A DNA stretch of 64,000 nt from Eutreptiella sp. 'Long Island Sound 2002' (taxonomy: Eukaryota > Euglenozoa > Euglenophyceae > Eutreptiales > Eutreptiaceae): assembly GCA_964036045.1 (NCBI GenBank), contig OZ038380.1:65704591-65768590 (forward strand), read 5' to 3'. The notes beneath the pieces are model-generated. The model did not search any database and was not told where the DNA came from. It worked only from the letters and a program-made list of their open reading frames with translations. Position 1 is the stretch's first letter, and every line of letters starts with the position of its first letter. The translations under genes and the position numbers were made by a program. Of the stretch, positions 20,040 to 30,800 are shown one piece after another.

Positions 20040-21985
20040 CTTGGGTAGAAATGTAGAGGAAAAAATTATCCCAATCCGAGCGTAGGGCAATGGTGCTGTG
20101 CGCCTTAGTTGGCGTTGATTATTACTTAGACGCCAATTGTTGCCATGCCTTCTCCATCACCTCGTTAGATGGAAAGCAATGATGCCAAGTCAGATGTATG
20201 AGGCGACGTGCAAGACCTTCTTTGGCGTTTAACCACTCAATGAGCCTTCAGTACCTATGTGCATAGCCAAAGCGGTTGAGATAGGCGCAACTGGTACAAC
20301 CGCGCGGTTTTCAACATTCACACGTTCGACATTCAAGTTTGAAAAATGTGGTTTCAAGCCGTGCATTGCATGTAAGCACCATCCATGACCATCATATGAC
20401 ACCAACTTTCAGAACTAGGGCAATATGGAACGATAGAAAAGACCGTAGCTCGGACAGTTCGCATGGTTCTACACAATTTGTTCAACCGCTCAGGTGAAGG
20501 CGATTGAACTATGGTTCAACAATCGCAAGAGTCCCGCCACCGTCTTTTTGGAATGTTGAGGGCAAGAATAAGCCTCACGGCTTCTTGCCCAGTAAATACT
20601 TTAGCTTGGCCAGCGCGACATCATTTGGCCACGCGCCGTGATGAGCTTACCTGTGCCGTAATGCGGTCGCACAGCGCCATTCCATGTTGACTGCTCGTGA
20701 ATAGGTCCACTAGTGCGTCCTCGGCACGGGGTTGGGTTCATCTACCATATTTGGCCACCAGAAAATTTGCAACATCATTGGTACTAGACATTCCGGTTCA
20801 AAACAGTAATAACAAATGTCGCACTGCTGTATATCTACTAGTAACATCAATTTTAATTAGCTATCGCTGCCGTGCGCGGGGGCGCGCGTGCCGCCGCCAG
20901 CGCTGGCCTGTGGTTCAACTGGTTCAACAGGTGGTTCAACTGGCCCACCTGCCACTTTTTACTCCAAAGCGTGGTAAAACTGGATCAACGGCCACTTGAA
21001 CCACCGAACGAGTGGTTTGCAATTTCCAGTATGTAGGGTGTTTGATGTCACAATCCAAAACGGGCTTGTTGGCCATGGCCATAACTTTTCTTTAACATAT
21101 GCATTGTCTTTTTTCTCTCCAGATGTGCATATCTGTGTATTGTGGTCATCGCCTGTCGAAGAATGCTCTTTGGCATGTAAAATGTTCCTTTATGGCGTAC
21201 TTTACGCTCATGCAGTATGAAGTATGAATGATCATCATGCTGCACATATTCATTCCGCTTCATCGCACACCGCGCCGGTTGCACGTGTCGCTGCACAGCA
21301 TGGAAGGAAGAAAGGAAAATGAAGAAAAAGACGCACCAAAGTTAAAATAGGCAAAATTCGTTCCATCCCCCCTCAAAGTCTCCCATGAAACATTGCGCCA
21401 CTGTTGGTTGGCAAGGTCAGCAGAAAATCCACACATACAGCCCGGAACAAGACCAACGAGGAACCAAGGCAGTACAAAATGCCATGTCCGTGCGCGAAAA
21501 CAAGGATAGAAGCCCGTGCAGTAGCTCAAAACATGCGGAAGGCGAAGAAGGTCACCAAAACGGCGTTGATTCCAGTACGTTCCCACGCGGCGAGGTATGA
21601 AGCCGCCAAAACATCAGCGCGCCATCGAACCCCCGAGAACCGTGATGAGTCCGCAAAAGGACGGGAACACGAGGCGAAGGCAGGAAATGTACCGGACTGT
21701 GTGGTGCGTGATGCACACCGCGTAAGACAGGAACAAGAACACCGAAACACCTAAAGCAGCACTTACTCTTGGGCGCTTCCAAAACCAACGGAGAAGGGCA
21801 TGAAAGCAAGGGGTAACACTGCGTTAAAAAAGCTGCTAAAAGCGGTCTCCTTGGCATTCATGCTATCGCGCACTATGTCACGCCTTGCTTGTGCTAAGGA
21901 CTGCGAAACGATGGTCAACACCGCGAGGGATGAAAATGGCAAAGGACACAGGGACGACATGGGGACAATTGTATTGGTGACCATC
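20040..21985. other. Moderate-GC DNA, no clear gene; GGTTCAACC clusters at 20.3-20.5 and 20.9-21.0 kb
   Basis: Short frames exist on both strands (for example 21,404-21,754 plus and 21,260-21,586 minus) but show no motif, and they overlap antisense to each other. GTTCAACC-type words cluster at ~20,300, 20,478, 20,512 and 20,910-20,945 (GGTTCAACTGGTTCAACAGG), and again at 20,997. A minus-strand helical piece near 20,240-20,140 (EVMEKAWQQLAS) may be a remnant of the neighbouring pseudogene. Confidence 0.4.
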
Positions 21986-21989
21986 AACG

Positions 21990-22440
21990 CACCACAACAA
22001 CATCCCAACAACACCACACGGCAAGAAAACCGCAAAACAACACAACGCGACACAACACAACGCAACACAACAAAGCGCCACAGAACACACGACAACACAA
22101 AGCAAAATAACACAACCCCTCACGGCAGCACACACCACACCATAACGCCACACAACGCAATGCAACGCAGCACAACACAACGCGCCACAACACATTGAAA
22201 CAGAACACGACACAGAGCAGCGCAACACAACACAACACAAAACAATGCAACGCAACACCACGCAACCCAACACAACGCAATACAACACAACACAATGCAA
22301 CACAACAAAACACAACACAACACAACACAACACATCACAGCACAACACAACACAACACAACACAACACAACACAACACAACACAACACAACACAACACAA
22401 CACAACACAAAACAACACAACACAACACAACACAACACAA
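21990..22440 (+). repeat. ACAAC pentanucleotide microsatellite, imperfect on the left, near-perfect on the right
   Basis: CACAACACAACACAAC repeats dominate from ~22,030 to 22,440. Interruptions (CGCAA, GCCAC, AGCAA) are frequent before 22,320 and rare after it. Long frames on both strands, such as Cys/Val-rich ones on the minus strand, are trivial products of the repeat and are not genes. Confidence 0.9.
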
Positions 22441-23424
22441 TAAGACACACCACAACGCAACACGACGCATCACACTCTAACTCCGTGCAGCCGCCCAGTA
22501 AATACGGGGGCACAAGCCAAGCCCGCGTTTGTGGAAGCCACCACGGCAACTGGACAGCCAACCGGCGCACCGAGAGCGACCGGACCGGACGCAGCGCGGC
22601 GCACGAATGCGTGGCCAAGAGGCACGCCAGATAGGCATGTTGTCGGCCACAAACGCAGCACAGGACCCGTTGCCAGGCAACAATGGCCGCCGGGTGCCGC
22701 AAAACGGGACAGCGCACACCGCATGAAAACAACCAAGGCACGGAAGGCGGGGCCAAGCAATACCCAACTCGGCAAGGGGCACCCACCAAGATGCACCCTT
22801 GCCGCCCGTAGTGCCCGACAAACCCGTGGTGATGCAGGGAGGCGGATACCCGGACGAGGCCGTGGGGATTCAGCGATGCGGAAACACGGCCATGGTGTGC
22901 CCTGGACATGATCAACCGTGGCAAAACAAGAAGGAGCAGGCAAAGCGCCGGGACAGCAACATCTGGTGAAATGAGACCTGACGCCCCAGACTGGGTCATC
23001 CGGGGCGGATCAAGCAGCAGGAGCCGGCGCCCCCCGGACTCGATCATCCAGGGACAAGTAGCGGCCTGACGCACCGGACTGGAAAATCTGGGGCAGAAGA
23101 AGAAGGAGCGGCCACAACCCCCAGGGAAAGGAACTCCGGGGAAAAGTGGCCTGACGCCGTGGGCAGGGTTGTGCAGGGCTGATCAAGCTGGAGGAGCCCC
23201 GACCGCCCCCCGGACAGGAGAGTCCAAAGGGAAGTAGCGGCCAGAAGTGAAGCAGACATGAGGCACAGGCCGAGGAGGTGCAGAGATGGAGTCATGGCCC
23301 GAAGCAGCGCAAAGGACAACGCAATGGAGATGCAGTTAAACAGTCATCAGGAAGAGGCCGCGAACATGCACTGCAGCATGGAAGAGGATGATGAAGGAGA
23401 GAAGCAGGCATGAAGACAAGGCCG
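22441..23424 (+). repeat. Duplicated block, copy 1 (matches 38,034-39,017)
   Basis: Starting at GACACACCACAACGCAACACGACGC, the block is nearly identical to 38,034-39,017, including CCCAGTAAAT…GGGGGCACAAGCC, the GGCAACAATGGCCGCCGGGTG segment and a minisatellite-like tail. The tail repeats GACTGG-TCATC-GGGG…AAG-AG-AGGAGC at ~22,990, 23,037 and 23,077. Homology stops exactly at AAGACAAGGCCGT (23,424), where copy 2 of the GC-rich element begins. Confidence 0.85.
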
Positions 23425-25331
23425 TCGGGGGTTCGCCGCCGGGCGTCACGCTGCCGCAGCTGCAGAGGCAGCAGGACGCCTGGCGCGTGGTCCAGGGAGG
23501 GGGGGACAGCGCGCAGGCAGGGCTACGTGCCAGCCACAGGAGCGCGGAGCGGGGGACAGGAGGCGACAGGGGAAGTACCCAGGGGCACGCGCAGGGAGCG
23601 GGCCAGGGCACACGCGGCAAGGAGCAAGGGCGCAAACACGGGGGGGGCACTGAGGCCAGCAGCAGCGGAGGGGGACAGAGCGCGGGCAGCGGACGGCGCG
23701 ACACAGGGCAGGGAGCCGGGAAGGGGCCAGGGCACGGGAAGGGCGCGCAGGGGCGCGGGCAGGGCGCCCAGGTGCATGGAGCGGATCGAGGGACGGTGGG
23801 CGAGCGCGGGCGCAGCAAAGGGCATGGGCACGGGCACGGGACGGGCACGGGCGCCGGCAGTGCAGGCCAGGGCGTGGGAGACAGGGGGCGGGACCCACGG
23901 CACGGGCAGGGGGACAGAGGCGTGGGAGCAGGAAGGGGACCCAAGGGCAAGGGCAAGGGCGCCGTGGGCCCCCAGGGACAGGCAGGACGGGGCATGGGAG
24001 CTCAGGGGGGAGGGCGGAGCGAGGGGAGGGGGGCGGGGGGCGGGGCGCCCCTGCAGCTGGACGTGCAGCCGGTGAGGTGCATCCCCCCCGGCATCCAACA
24101 AATGACAGCGCACCACACCCACCACCACCACCACCACCACGCCCACCTCTACAACATCGACCCCGACGCCGGAGAACTCATCCCCCCCCAACCCCCACGA
24201 CCCCAGCACCAGCCGCCCCCCCCCCGCGCCGAGGGCGGAGCCAGCGAGGATGGCCTCGGCGGGGGGGGGGGCGGGGCGCGGCGCCGGCGCCGCAGGCACA
24301 GGGGCCGCAGGGGGAGCCGGCGCGAGGGGCAGGGGGGGCCCGGCCCTGGGACCGGGACTGGGGCACGGTCCCGGACCCTCTGGGGAATGAGGCCCTCCCC
24401 CTGGTGGTGGAGCTGTACGGGTGGTTGATTTGGGCCTGCTCGGGGACCACCAGGGGGATGAGGAACCGGCCTCCCGACGCCGTGCTCCTTCGGAGGGACA
24501 GAGGAAACCGGGAGGGACCCCCGGGGGGGTGGGCAGCCCCAGAGGACCACGACAGGGTCGTCAGGTCAGTGATCCGGGCGGCGTGGCCCGACAGGGAGCC
24601 GACGTGGCCGGCATTCCTGGAAGGGGGGGCGGTGCTCCGTATCACGGATGCGGATGCCAACAACTGGCTCCCCCGGGCCTTGCGCAACGCCCTCACCCAC
24701 TGGCGCTACCGCGGGCGAAACCCGCCACCGCCACCGCCCGAGCCCCCGCACAAGCCGCGGCGCAGCTGACGGCCCAGACGGCGGACGCGAGAGAGTGGGG
24801 GGGGGGCAGTGCCGTGGGACGCCCCCCCCTGGCGGAGCCGGGCTCCCCGACCAACGCCCCCCCCACGATACGGCGTGACAGAGGAGCGCGCGCCACCTCC
24901 CGTGGGAGGGAGGGCGGAGACAACGAACGCGGGGGGGAACCCACTGCCCCGCAGCCCACGAACCTCTGACCGCTGACCCTCACGGCCGCCCCCGGCCGGC
25001 CAGCGCCGCGCGGCGACGGCGGGGAGGGCAGGGGACCCCAGCGAGGGCCTGCACGAGGGTCCGGCTCTCGCAAGGTAGAGGGGGGCGGGGGAAGAGTGCG
25101 ACCCCCCAGCCGACGGCTGGCCCCCGGGGCCGGAACCGCCAGGCCGCCCCCCCGCGGCTGTCAGGGGGCGGCTCCAGGGGACCGGAGAGCCCCCCCCTCT
25201 CCCCCCCCCCTCCCCCTCAGGCCCAAGAGCGGACGGAGGCAGGCCGAAGAGACAGCGGCCCTGCACCCCCCCCCAGAGAGGCCGCTGCACCCGGGGTGGG
25301 GAAGCACCGCGGCCCCGGCAAGCGCCCCCGG
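23425..25331 (+). mobile_element. GC-rich element, copy 2 (5' and central part, 3' part missing)
   Basis: From GGGGGTTCGCCGCCGGGCG the sequence follows the 13,978-15,960 region of the full-length copy: the GGGCGTCACGCTGCCGC landmark, the Gly/Arg-rich region, the His run (~24,125-24,150), the conserved frame, and the C-rich block. It matches copy 3 (35,175-35,735) closely after the frame. Similarity ends at AAGCGCCCCC (25,331), followed by an unrelated GTTTTACGAAATTTTGCAGC. The right end is therefore a deletion or a later junction. The left end coincides with the end of the duplicated block, which marks a probable 5' insertion junction. Confidence 0.7.
24330..24769 (+). CDS. Conserved unrecognised domain of the GC-rich element, copy 2 (open)
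   Basis: The open frame contains RDWGTVPDPLGNEALPLVV, ELYGWLIWACSGTTRGMRN, PPGGWAAPEDHDRVV, IRAAWPDREPTWPAFLEGGA, RITDADANNWLPRALRNAL and HWRYR, then a Pro tail and TGA at 24,767. It aligns gap-free to copies 1 and 3 over ~125 codons. Differences from copy 3 include both silent and replacement changes in roughly similar numbers by eye, so purifying selection is not proven. The frame upstream is Pro/Arg low complexity, and the His-rich segment lies in a different frame, so at least one shift separates them. Helical and Trp-rich; no family recognised. Confidence 0.5.
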
Positions 25332-27150
25332 TTTTACGAAATTTTGCAGCGGTTTTTCAAGTAGGTACAACCACACCCACGCAAGAAACAAACCCAACAA
25401 GGCGGCAGGACAGGACACCACGGCACCACGTGGCAGCACAGCACCACGGGGCACAGCACAGGGGAGCAGGGCACCGAGGGAGAGCGGGCCACACAGCAAC
25501 ACCGCACAGGGCGGAGACGACAGGAAACGCACAACACGACACCCCAGGGCGCACACGGCACAAAGCACAACGGCGAACAACACCACGCAGCGACACACCA
25601 CAGCAAAACACACACAGCGCGAGGGGACAAGACAACACACGGCGCCAGAAGGCACAGGACTCCAAGACGACGGACAGCGCCCCAGGACACAGCACAGCGC
25701 GCGGCAGCACCAAACTGAGCAAAACAAAACAACACAGCGCACGACAACGCAACGCCAGGCGGCACAACGCGCAGCAACACAGCACAGCACAGCACCCAGG
25801 GACACGCCACAGCACGCCACCGAGACACGACACCAGGAGCCACCAGGGCCCACCAGGAGACAACAGAGGACAGCCAGGCCCAACAGCAAACACACAAACA
25901 CAACAGGCAACAACACAAAACACCAGCCAGCCCCGCGAGGGCAAGAGAGCACCGAACGGAGAGCAACGACGCAGGCACACCAGCACAGCACCGCACAGGC
26001 AGAGCACAGAAACAGAAACGACACGGAACCGGCCCGGAGCCCAGAACCAACGGGGAACAACAGGAAATAAGCGCCACCAGCAAGGGGGAAAACAGAAAGG
26101 AAGACAGGGCACCACGGCACAGCACCACACGGCAGCACAGCGCCACAGGACACAGCACAGGGGAGCAGGACACCACAGGGAAGACGCCGAGCGACGGCCA
26201 GACCAGACATCGGCACCAGAGCCAACACCCACAACCAAACGACAACGCCGGGCAACCAGAGCCACCAGCAGACCACCAACAAAAGGCAGCGACACCAGGA
26301 ACCAACAACACCAGCCACCAGAAACAGCACTGACGACGCGCACAGCACAACGAAAGGGCACCAGCACAGCGCAGCACAGCACCGCACAGGGCAGAGGGGA
26401 CAGGGAACACACAGCACGACACCCCAGAGCACACACAGAAGACGCGCAGCGGCAAGAAACAAACAACAGGCACAGGCAACGATGCAAGCAAACAGCAGAG
26501 CACGACAGCACACCACCACACGACAGCACAGCGCAACAGAACACAACACAGTGCAGCGGAACACCAAGACACACCACGCCGAACCACGGGGCTGCGAGCC
26601 ACGCGGCAAGACAAGGACAGCACCACCGAAGCACGACACCAAGACCCACCAGGAGACAGCAGAGGAAAGCCAGGCCCAACAGCGAACAGCACACAACACC
26701 AGCCAGCGCACACAGAGCAACGACAGGGACAGCACCACCAAGACACACGCGGGCACACCCGACGGCCCAAGCCACACAAACCCGCCCCGCACCGCACAAC
26801 CGGCAAAAAAAGAAGAGAAAAAAAAACAGAAAAAGAAAAAACAAGAAACAAAGGAAAAGAAAAAACAAAAAAGGGGGGGGGCGCAGAGGCCGAAGGCAAC
26901 CGGAAAGCAAGAAACGGCAGAGACAACAGGGGGGGGGGGGCAAAAAAAAGGGGGGGAAGGGGGGCAACAAGACGCCAAGGCCCAAGGCGCCCGGGGCAGG
27001 AAAACACGCAAAGCCGGACACAACAGGGGCGCAACGAGGGGGGGGAAGGGGAAAAGAAAAGAAAAAACCAAAGAAAAACCCAACAACAACCACAAACGGG
27101 GCAACCCCAGCCCGAAGGCGGCCCAACAAGCAAAGAGCGCACCAGGAACA
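25332..27150 (+). repeat. CA/AG-rich low-complexity DNA with a ~0.8-0.9-kb imperfect tandem duplication, then A-rich tract
   Basis: ACACGACACCCCAG recurs at ~25,535 and ~26,415, and CAGCCAGGCCCAACAGC-like words recur at ~25,870 and ~26,670. CACAGGGGAGCAGG recurs at ~25,456 and ~26,157. This indicates two diverged tandem copies. From 26,800 to 27,090 the strand becomes A-rich with G homopolymers. Very long frames on both strands (up to 810 codons) reflect the scarcity of T on the plus strand and are not genes. Confidence 0.6.
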
Positions 27151-27534
27151 GCCAAATGAAAGGTGAGGCGCACCAGAACGTGCCTGGGAGGCCGGCCCGC
27201 CCGACCCGGCCAAGCAGGGCACGCACACGCACACACCCGGGGGACCCGGGCGTGGCGTCCTCCGACCTAAAAGGGGTGGTGTCGGCGTCCACACAAAACA
27301 GCCCCAGCCGAGTCCCCCGTCACAAGACGGATGGTACGGGAAACCGGACGCGTCAGTGACCGGGTCCACACACGCCAAGCCACCGCAGCGCACGCAGCCC
27401 AAGACCAAAGCCGGAGGGACCCGCCAGGGACAACCCCATCGCGGGACCCCGAACGGGTACGACGCGGAGCGCGCCCAGCGCCCTTGCCTCGGCAGGGGCC
27501 AGCGGCAGGCACAATGAGCCCAGTTCTCGGCCGG
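27151..27534. other. GC-rich spacer, no gene seen
   Basis: GC-rich sequence linking the A-rich tract to the diverged duplicated block. Frames are composition-driven and carry no motif. A short ATG-led frame at 27,156 is Pro/Arg low complexity. Confidence 0.4.
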
Positions 27535-27831
27535 CCTCCACGTGCCCCGCGCAGTCACCCAGTAAAGCCGGGGGCCACAGCCCTCGGGGTGGGGGAAGGC
27601 ACCACGGCGACAGGAAAGCCAACCGGAGCACCGAGAGCAGCCGGACCGGACGAGGAGCGGCGCACCAACGCGGGGCCACGAGGCACGCCAGAGAGGCACG
27701 CCGCCGGCCACAACCATGCCACGGGGACAGGTGCCAAGCCACAACGGCCATCGGGTGCCGCGAACCCGGGAAGCGCGCACAACACACAACGAACCGCGGC
27801 ACGGGACAAGGTGCCAAGGACAGCCGGGCCC
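27535..27831 (+). repeat. Duplicated block, copy 3 (short and diverged)
   Basis: CCCAGTAAAGCCGGGGGCCACAG, the GGAAAGCCAACCGGAGCACC segment, CGAGGCACGCCAGA and CGGCCATCGGGTGCCGC follow in the same order as in 22,490-22,720 and 38,090-38,300, but with more substitutions. It is GC-richer than the other two and leads directly into the 209-bp satellite array. Confidence 0.7.
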
Positions 27832-30800
27832 CCACGCCCAGACACCGCACCCACAGCCAGTGGGAAGCGGGCCCCGGCCGCACGCCCGAAAGGCGAAGTG
27901 GTCGGGGATGGGAGAGCGCCCGTCCCCGGACGCCCCTCACCCAGGCAAGAGGCGCCCCCCCCGGGCGCCCTCGTGCCGCCCCCACAGCGCGCAAAGCCAG
28001 CTCGCAAGAGCGCGCGCTGTGGGGTTGGTGACGGGTCCTCGCGCCCGCACCCCCCGCACCCACAGCCAGTTGGTAGTGGGCCCCGGCCGCACGCCCGAAA
28101 GGACGAGACGTCGGGGCTGGAAGAGCGCCCGACACCGGACGCCCCACAGCCAGGCAAGAGGCGCCCCCCCCGGGCACCCTCATGCCGCCCCCGCAGCACG
28201 CAAGGGCGCGCGCTGTGGGGTTGGTGACGGGTCCCGACGCCCGCACCCCCCGCACCCACAGCCAGTGGGTAGTGGGGCCAGGCCGCACACTGAACGGACG
28301 AGAGGTTGGGTGTGGGAGAGCGCCCGCCTCTGGACGCCCCACACCCAGGCAAGAGGCGCCCCCCCCTGGAACCCTCATGCCGCCCCCACAGCGCGCAAAG
28401 CCAGCTCGCAAGAGCGCACGCTGTGGGGTTCGTGACGGGTCCTCATGCCCGCACCCCCCGCACCCACAGCCAGTGGGTAGTGGGCCCCGGCCGCACGCCC
28501 GAACGGAAGAGAGGTCGGGGGTGGGAGAGTGCCCGTCCCTGGACGCCCAAGACCCAGGCAAGAGGCGCCCCCCCCGGGCACCCGCATGCCGCCCCAACAG
28601 CGCGCAAAGCCAGCTCGCAAGAGCGCGCACTGTAGAGTTGGTGACGGGTCTCAATGCCCGCAGCCCCCGCAGCCACAGCCAGTGGGTAGTGGGCCCCGGC
28701 CGCACGCCTGAACGGACCAGAGGTCGGTGGTGGGGGAGCGCCCGTCCGCAGACGCCCCACACCCAGGCAAGAGGCGCCCCCCCCGGGCGCCCTCGTGCCG
28801 CCCCGACAGCGCGCACAGCTGGCTCGCATAAGCGCGCGCTGTGGCATTGGTGACGGGTCCCCACGCCCGCGCCCCCCGCACCCACAACCAGTGGATAGTG
28901 GGCCCCGGCCGCACACCCGAGAGGACGAGTGGTTGGGGGTGGGAGAGGGCGCGACCCCGGACGCCCCACACCCAGGCACGAGGCGCCCCCCCCGTGCACC
29001 CTCATGCCGCCCCCACAGCGCGCAAAGCCAGCTCGCAAGAGTGCGCGCTGTGGGGTTGGTGACGGGTCCCCAAGCCCGCATCCCCCGCACCCACAGCCAG
29101 TGGGTAGTGGGCCCCAGCCGCACGCCCGAACGGACGAGACGTCGGGGGTGGGAGAGCGCCCGTCCCCTGGACGCCCCACACGCAGGCAAGAGGCGCCCCC
29201 CCCGGGCACCCTCATGCCGCCCCCACAGCGCGCAAAGCCAGCCTGCAAGAGCGCGCGCTGTGGGGTTGGTGACAGGTCCCCATGCCCGCACCCCCCGCAC
29301 CCACAGCCAGTGAGTAGTGGGCCCCGGCCGCACGCCCGAACGAACAAGAGGTCGGGGCTGGGAGAGCGCCCGTCCCCGGACGCCCCACACCCAGGCAAGG
29401 AGCGCCCCCCCCCAAGTGCCCTCGTGCAGCGCCCACGGCGCGCAAAGCCAGCTCGCAAGAGCGCGCGCTGTGGAGGTGGTGACGGGTCCCCACACCCGCA
29501 CCCCCCGGACCGGCAGCCAGTGGGTAGTGGGCCCCGGCCGCAGGCTCGAACGGACGAGAGGTCGGGGGTGGGAGAGCGCCCGACCCCGGATGCCCTGAAC
29601 CCAAGCAGGAGGCACCCCCCCCGAGCACCCTCATGCCGCCCCCACAGCGCGCAAGAGCGCGCGCTGTGGGGTTGGTGACGGGTCCATATGCCCGCGGCCC
29701 CCGCAGCCACAGTCAGTGGGTAGTGGGCCCCGGCGGCACGCCCGAACGGACGAGAGGTCGGGGCTGGGAGAGCGCCCGTCCGCAGACACCCCACACCGAG
29801 GCAAGAGGCGCCCCCCTCGGGCGCCCTCGTGCCGCCCCCACAGCGCGCAAAGCTGGCCCGCAAGAGCGCGCACTGTGGGGTTGGTGACGGGTCCCCACGC
29901 CCACACCCCCCGCACCCACAACCAGTGGGTAGTGGGCCCCGGCCGCACACCCGAAAGGACGAGTGGTCGGGGGTGGGAGAGGGCGCGACCCCAGACGCCC
30001 CACACCCAGGCACGAGGCGCCCCCCCCGGGCACCCTCATGCCGCCCCCACAGCGGGCAAAGCCAGCTCGCAAGGGTGCGCGCTGTGGGGTTGGTGACGGG
30101 TCCCCACGCCCGCATCCCCCGCACCCACAGCCAGTGGGTAGTGGGCCCCAGCCGCGCGCCCGAACGGACGAGAGGTCGGGGGTGGGAGAGCGCCCGTCCC
30201 CGGACGCCCCACACCCAGGCAAGAGGCGCCCCCCCCGGGCACTCTCATGCCGCCCCCACAGCGTGCAAAGTGAGGTCGCATAAGCGCGCGCTGTGGGGTT
30301 GGTGACGGGTCCCCACGCCCGCACCCCCCGCACTCACAGCCAGTGGGTAGTGGGCCCCGGCCGCACGCCTGAAAGGACGTGTGGTCAGGGGCCGGAGAGC
30401 GCCCGACCCCGGACGCCCCACACCCAGGCAGGAGGCGCCCCCCCGGGCACCCTCATGCCACCCCCACAGCGCGCAAAGCCAGCTTGCAAGATTGCGCGCT
30501 GTGGGGTTGGTGACGAGTCCCCACGCCCGCACCCCCCGCACCCACAGCCAGTGGGTAGTGGGCCCCGGCCGCACGCCCGAACATACGGGAGGTCGGGGGT
30601 GGGAGAGTGCCCGTCCCCGGACGCCCCACACCAAGGCAAGAGGCGCCCCTCCCAGGCACCCTAATGCCGCTTCCACAGCGCGCAAAGCCAGCTCGCAAGA
30701 GCGCGCGCTGTGGGGTTGATGACTGGTCCGAATGACCGCAGCCCCGCAGCAACAGCCAGTGGGTAGTGGGCCGCGGCCGCACGCCTGAACGGACGAGAGG

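Noticed and set aside
21990-22480. Cys/Val-rich membrane-like proteins on the minus strand of the ACAAC tract
   Set aside because: GTTGT repeats translate to Cys-Val-Leu runs in any frame; this is a microsatellite artefact.
25161-30214. Very long minus-strand frames (691, 810 and 953 codons) over 25.1-30.2 kb
   Set aside because: They lie in CA-rich or satellite DNA lacking stops on that strand, consist of Cys/Val/Leu- or Gly/Arg/Pro-biased sequence, and overlap other equally long frames.
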